In this document: positions 6,110 through 6,825 of the stretch, piece after piece
Position numbering within the stretch: the stretch's first letter is position 1
Layout of the letters: each line of letters starts with the position of its first letter
Position numbers and translations under genes: made by a program
Notes under the pieces: model-generated
What the model was told of the DNA's origin: nothing
Databases searched by the model: none
Seen by the model: the letters and a program-made list of their open reading frames with translations, nothing else
From: Oxalobacteraceae bacterium UBA6704
GTDB taxonomy: Bacteria > Pseudomonadota > Gammaproteobacteria > Burkholderiales > Burkholderiaceae_D
Direction: 5' to 3'
Assembly: GCA_002454505.1 (NCBI GenBank)
Contig: DKJA01000198.1
Coordinates: forward strand, 26,466 to 33,290
DNA: 6,825 bases

Positions 6110-6825
6110 GGATCTCCATCCCGTCGACACCGCGGATGAACGCGGCGATTTCGTAAAGTGCAAACACACATGCACAATCGTTGCGGCCGCCCGGCTGCGC
6201 CAAAGGCGGCGGCGGCAGGCGCTTCATCGTCGTGGTGATGCCACAGGTGATCAGCTTGGCGCCATATTGTTCGGCTTCGTCGCGCAGCGGATCGTCCTCG
6301 GCGGACAGGATCAACGCCGGCGGCAGGTTCTTCAGCCGCGACGACTGCAGCGGCGAGGCATACGGGTGCGTGCGGTCCGCCGCATTCGGCAGATAACCCC
6401 GGTAACCGGCGGAGCATTGCGCCGCCACGCTGTCGGCGACGGCGGCCTTGTCCTTGCAGACCGGTACTTCACGCATCGAGCCGGACGACAGGCCCGGGTC
6501 CAGCATCGGCATGATCAGCACCTGGCCGGCCAGTGCCGGGCCGCCACGGTCGCGCGACATCAGCGCCACGACGGCCGCCAGGTTGGCGCCGGCTTCGATG
6601 CCGGCCACGACGAGGCGCTTGCCGTTCCACGCCAGCTTGGCCTTGTTCTTCTTCGCCCACAGCAGCACGGCGTGGGCATCCTCGACGGCGGCCGGAAACG
6701 GCTTCTGCGACGCCAGCGTGTACGCGGCGGAGAGCACCGATTGCGAGCTGTCCGCGCTGACCAGCAGCGACAGGAAATCATCCGCCTCGTCGATCGAGCC
6801 GCCGACGAAGCCGCCGCCGTGGAAG
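6099..6825 (-). CDS. llpE: Alpha/beta-hydrolase-fold protein, LlpE-like, N-terminus beyond window; catalytic Ser and His apparently lost
   Basis: The last 241 codons are visible, with the TAA at 6101-6099; the frame stays open to the right edge, and roughly 80-110 residues are probably missing compared with 310-350-residue relatives. The fold is that of the hormone-sensitive-lipase / alpha-beta hydrolase-3 group. Numbering from the first visible residue: oxyanion motif HGGGFVGGS (2-10), Y.LA...PFPAAVEDA near the middle, and acid motif EDDPLRDE with Asp178. The nucleophile elbow, normally GDSAG, reads GIEAG, with Glu77 (codon GAA at 6596-6594) where Ser belongs. No His occurs about 30 residues after the Asp; a PPPP stretch (204-207) lies there, followed by an unusual NDCACVFALYE segment. 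Hydrolysis by the normal mechanism is therefore unlikely. Position ahead of adaptor, pump and channel genes matches llpE, the lipase-like gene of the Burkholderia ceo and bpe efflux clusters; the symbol is by that synteny only. Its role is unknown. Confidence 0.85.
   Translation of the reverse strand, partial: FHGGGFVGGSIDEADDFLSLLVSADSSQSVLSAAYTLASQKPFPAAVEDAHAVLLWAKKNKAKLAWNGKRLVVAGIEAGANLAAVVALMSRDRGGPALAGQVLIMPMLDPGLSSGSMREVPVCKDKAAVADSVAAQCSAGYRGYLPNAADRTHPYASPLQSSRLKNLPPALILSAEDDPLRDEAEQYGAKLITCGITTTMKRLPPPPLAQPGGRNDCACVFALYEIAAFIRGVDGMEIPPA

Noticed and set aside
6099..6737. Starting the hydrolase at the GTG at 6737 as a complete 212-residue protein
   Set aside because: The frame continues upstream and contains the HGGGFVGGS oxyanion motif at 6821-6795, so this GTG is an internal Val codon and the true start is outside the window.
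1..6825. tRNA, rRNA, CRISPR array, insertion sequence or transposase
   Set aside because: No repeat-spacer pattern, cloverleaf-like segment, terminal inverted repeat or transposase motif was seen. Coding sequence covers all but about 230 bases.

Overview
The window is a GC-rich stretch, with an AT-rich gap only around 6010-6100. It carries one minus-strand gene cluster: a three-gene RND multidrug efflux operon of the MexEF-OprN / CeoAB-OpcM / BpeEF-OprC type, preceded by an alpha/beta-hydrolase-fold gene. Codon use (GC-rich third positions) and the protein families suggest a betaproteobacterium of the order Burkholderiales, possibly an Oxalobacteraceae member such as Massilia. The taxon is an inference from family resemblance, not a search result.

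Layout, read in the direction of transcription from right to left. Positions 6825-6099 hold the C-terminal part of an alpha/beta-hydrolase-fold protein (HSL / alpha-beta hydrolase-3 type) whose N-terminus lies beyond the right edge. Positions 6098-5899 are a 200-base gap with a good sigma70-type promoter, two short dyads and a ribosome binding site. Positions 5898-4675 encode the lipoprotein periplasmic adaptor (MexE-like), 4643-1446 the inner-membrane RND proton antiporter (MexF-like), and 1446-1 the outer-membrane lipoprotein channel (OprN/OpcM-like), which lacks only its last few residues at the left edge. Spacing is 31 bases between adaptor and pump; pump and channel share one base (TAATG), so the three are almost certainly one operon.

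Together the three products form a tripartite conduit. The RND trimer takes amphipathic compounds from the periplasm or membrane using the proton gradient, the adaptor ring bridges, and the outer-membrane channel releases the drug outside. The order hydrolase - adaptor - pump - channel matches the llpE-ceoA-ceoB-opcM and llpE-bpeE-bpeF-oprC clusters described in Burkholderia, where a LysR-type regulator lies next to llpE. Such a regulator would be expected just past the right edge here.

The efflux genes are ordinary. The most unusual item is the hydrolase. It keeps the HGGG oxyanion motif and the DPLRDE acid motif, but the GDSAG nucleophile elbow reads GIEAG (Glu in place of Ser) and the catalytic His position is replaced by a proline-rich stretch, so it looks like a catalytically dead member. 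The second item of interest is the control region, which has a perfect TTGCGA-TGG-TCGCAA dyad that also fits the LysR-type T-N11-A pattern. I see no RNA genes, mobile elements, CRISPR arrays or convincing intrinsic terminators.
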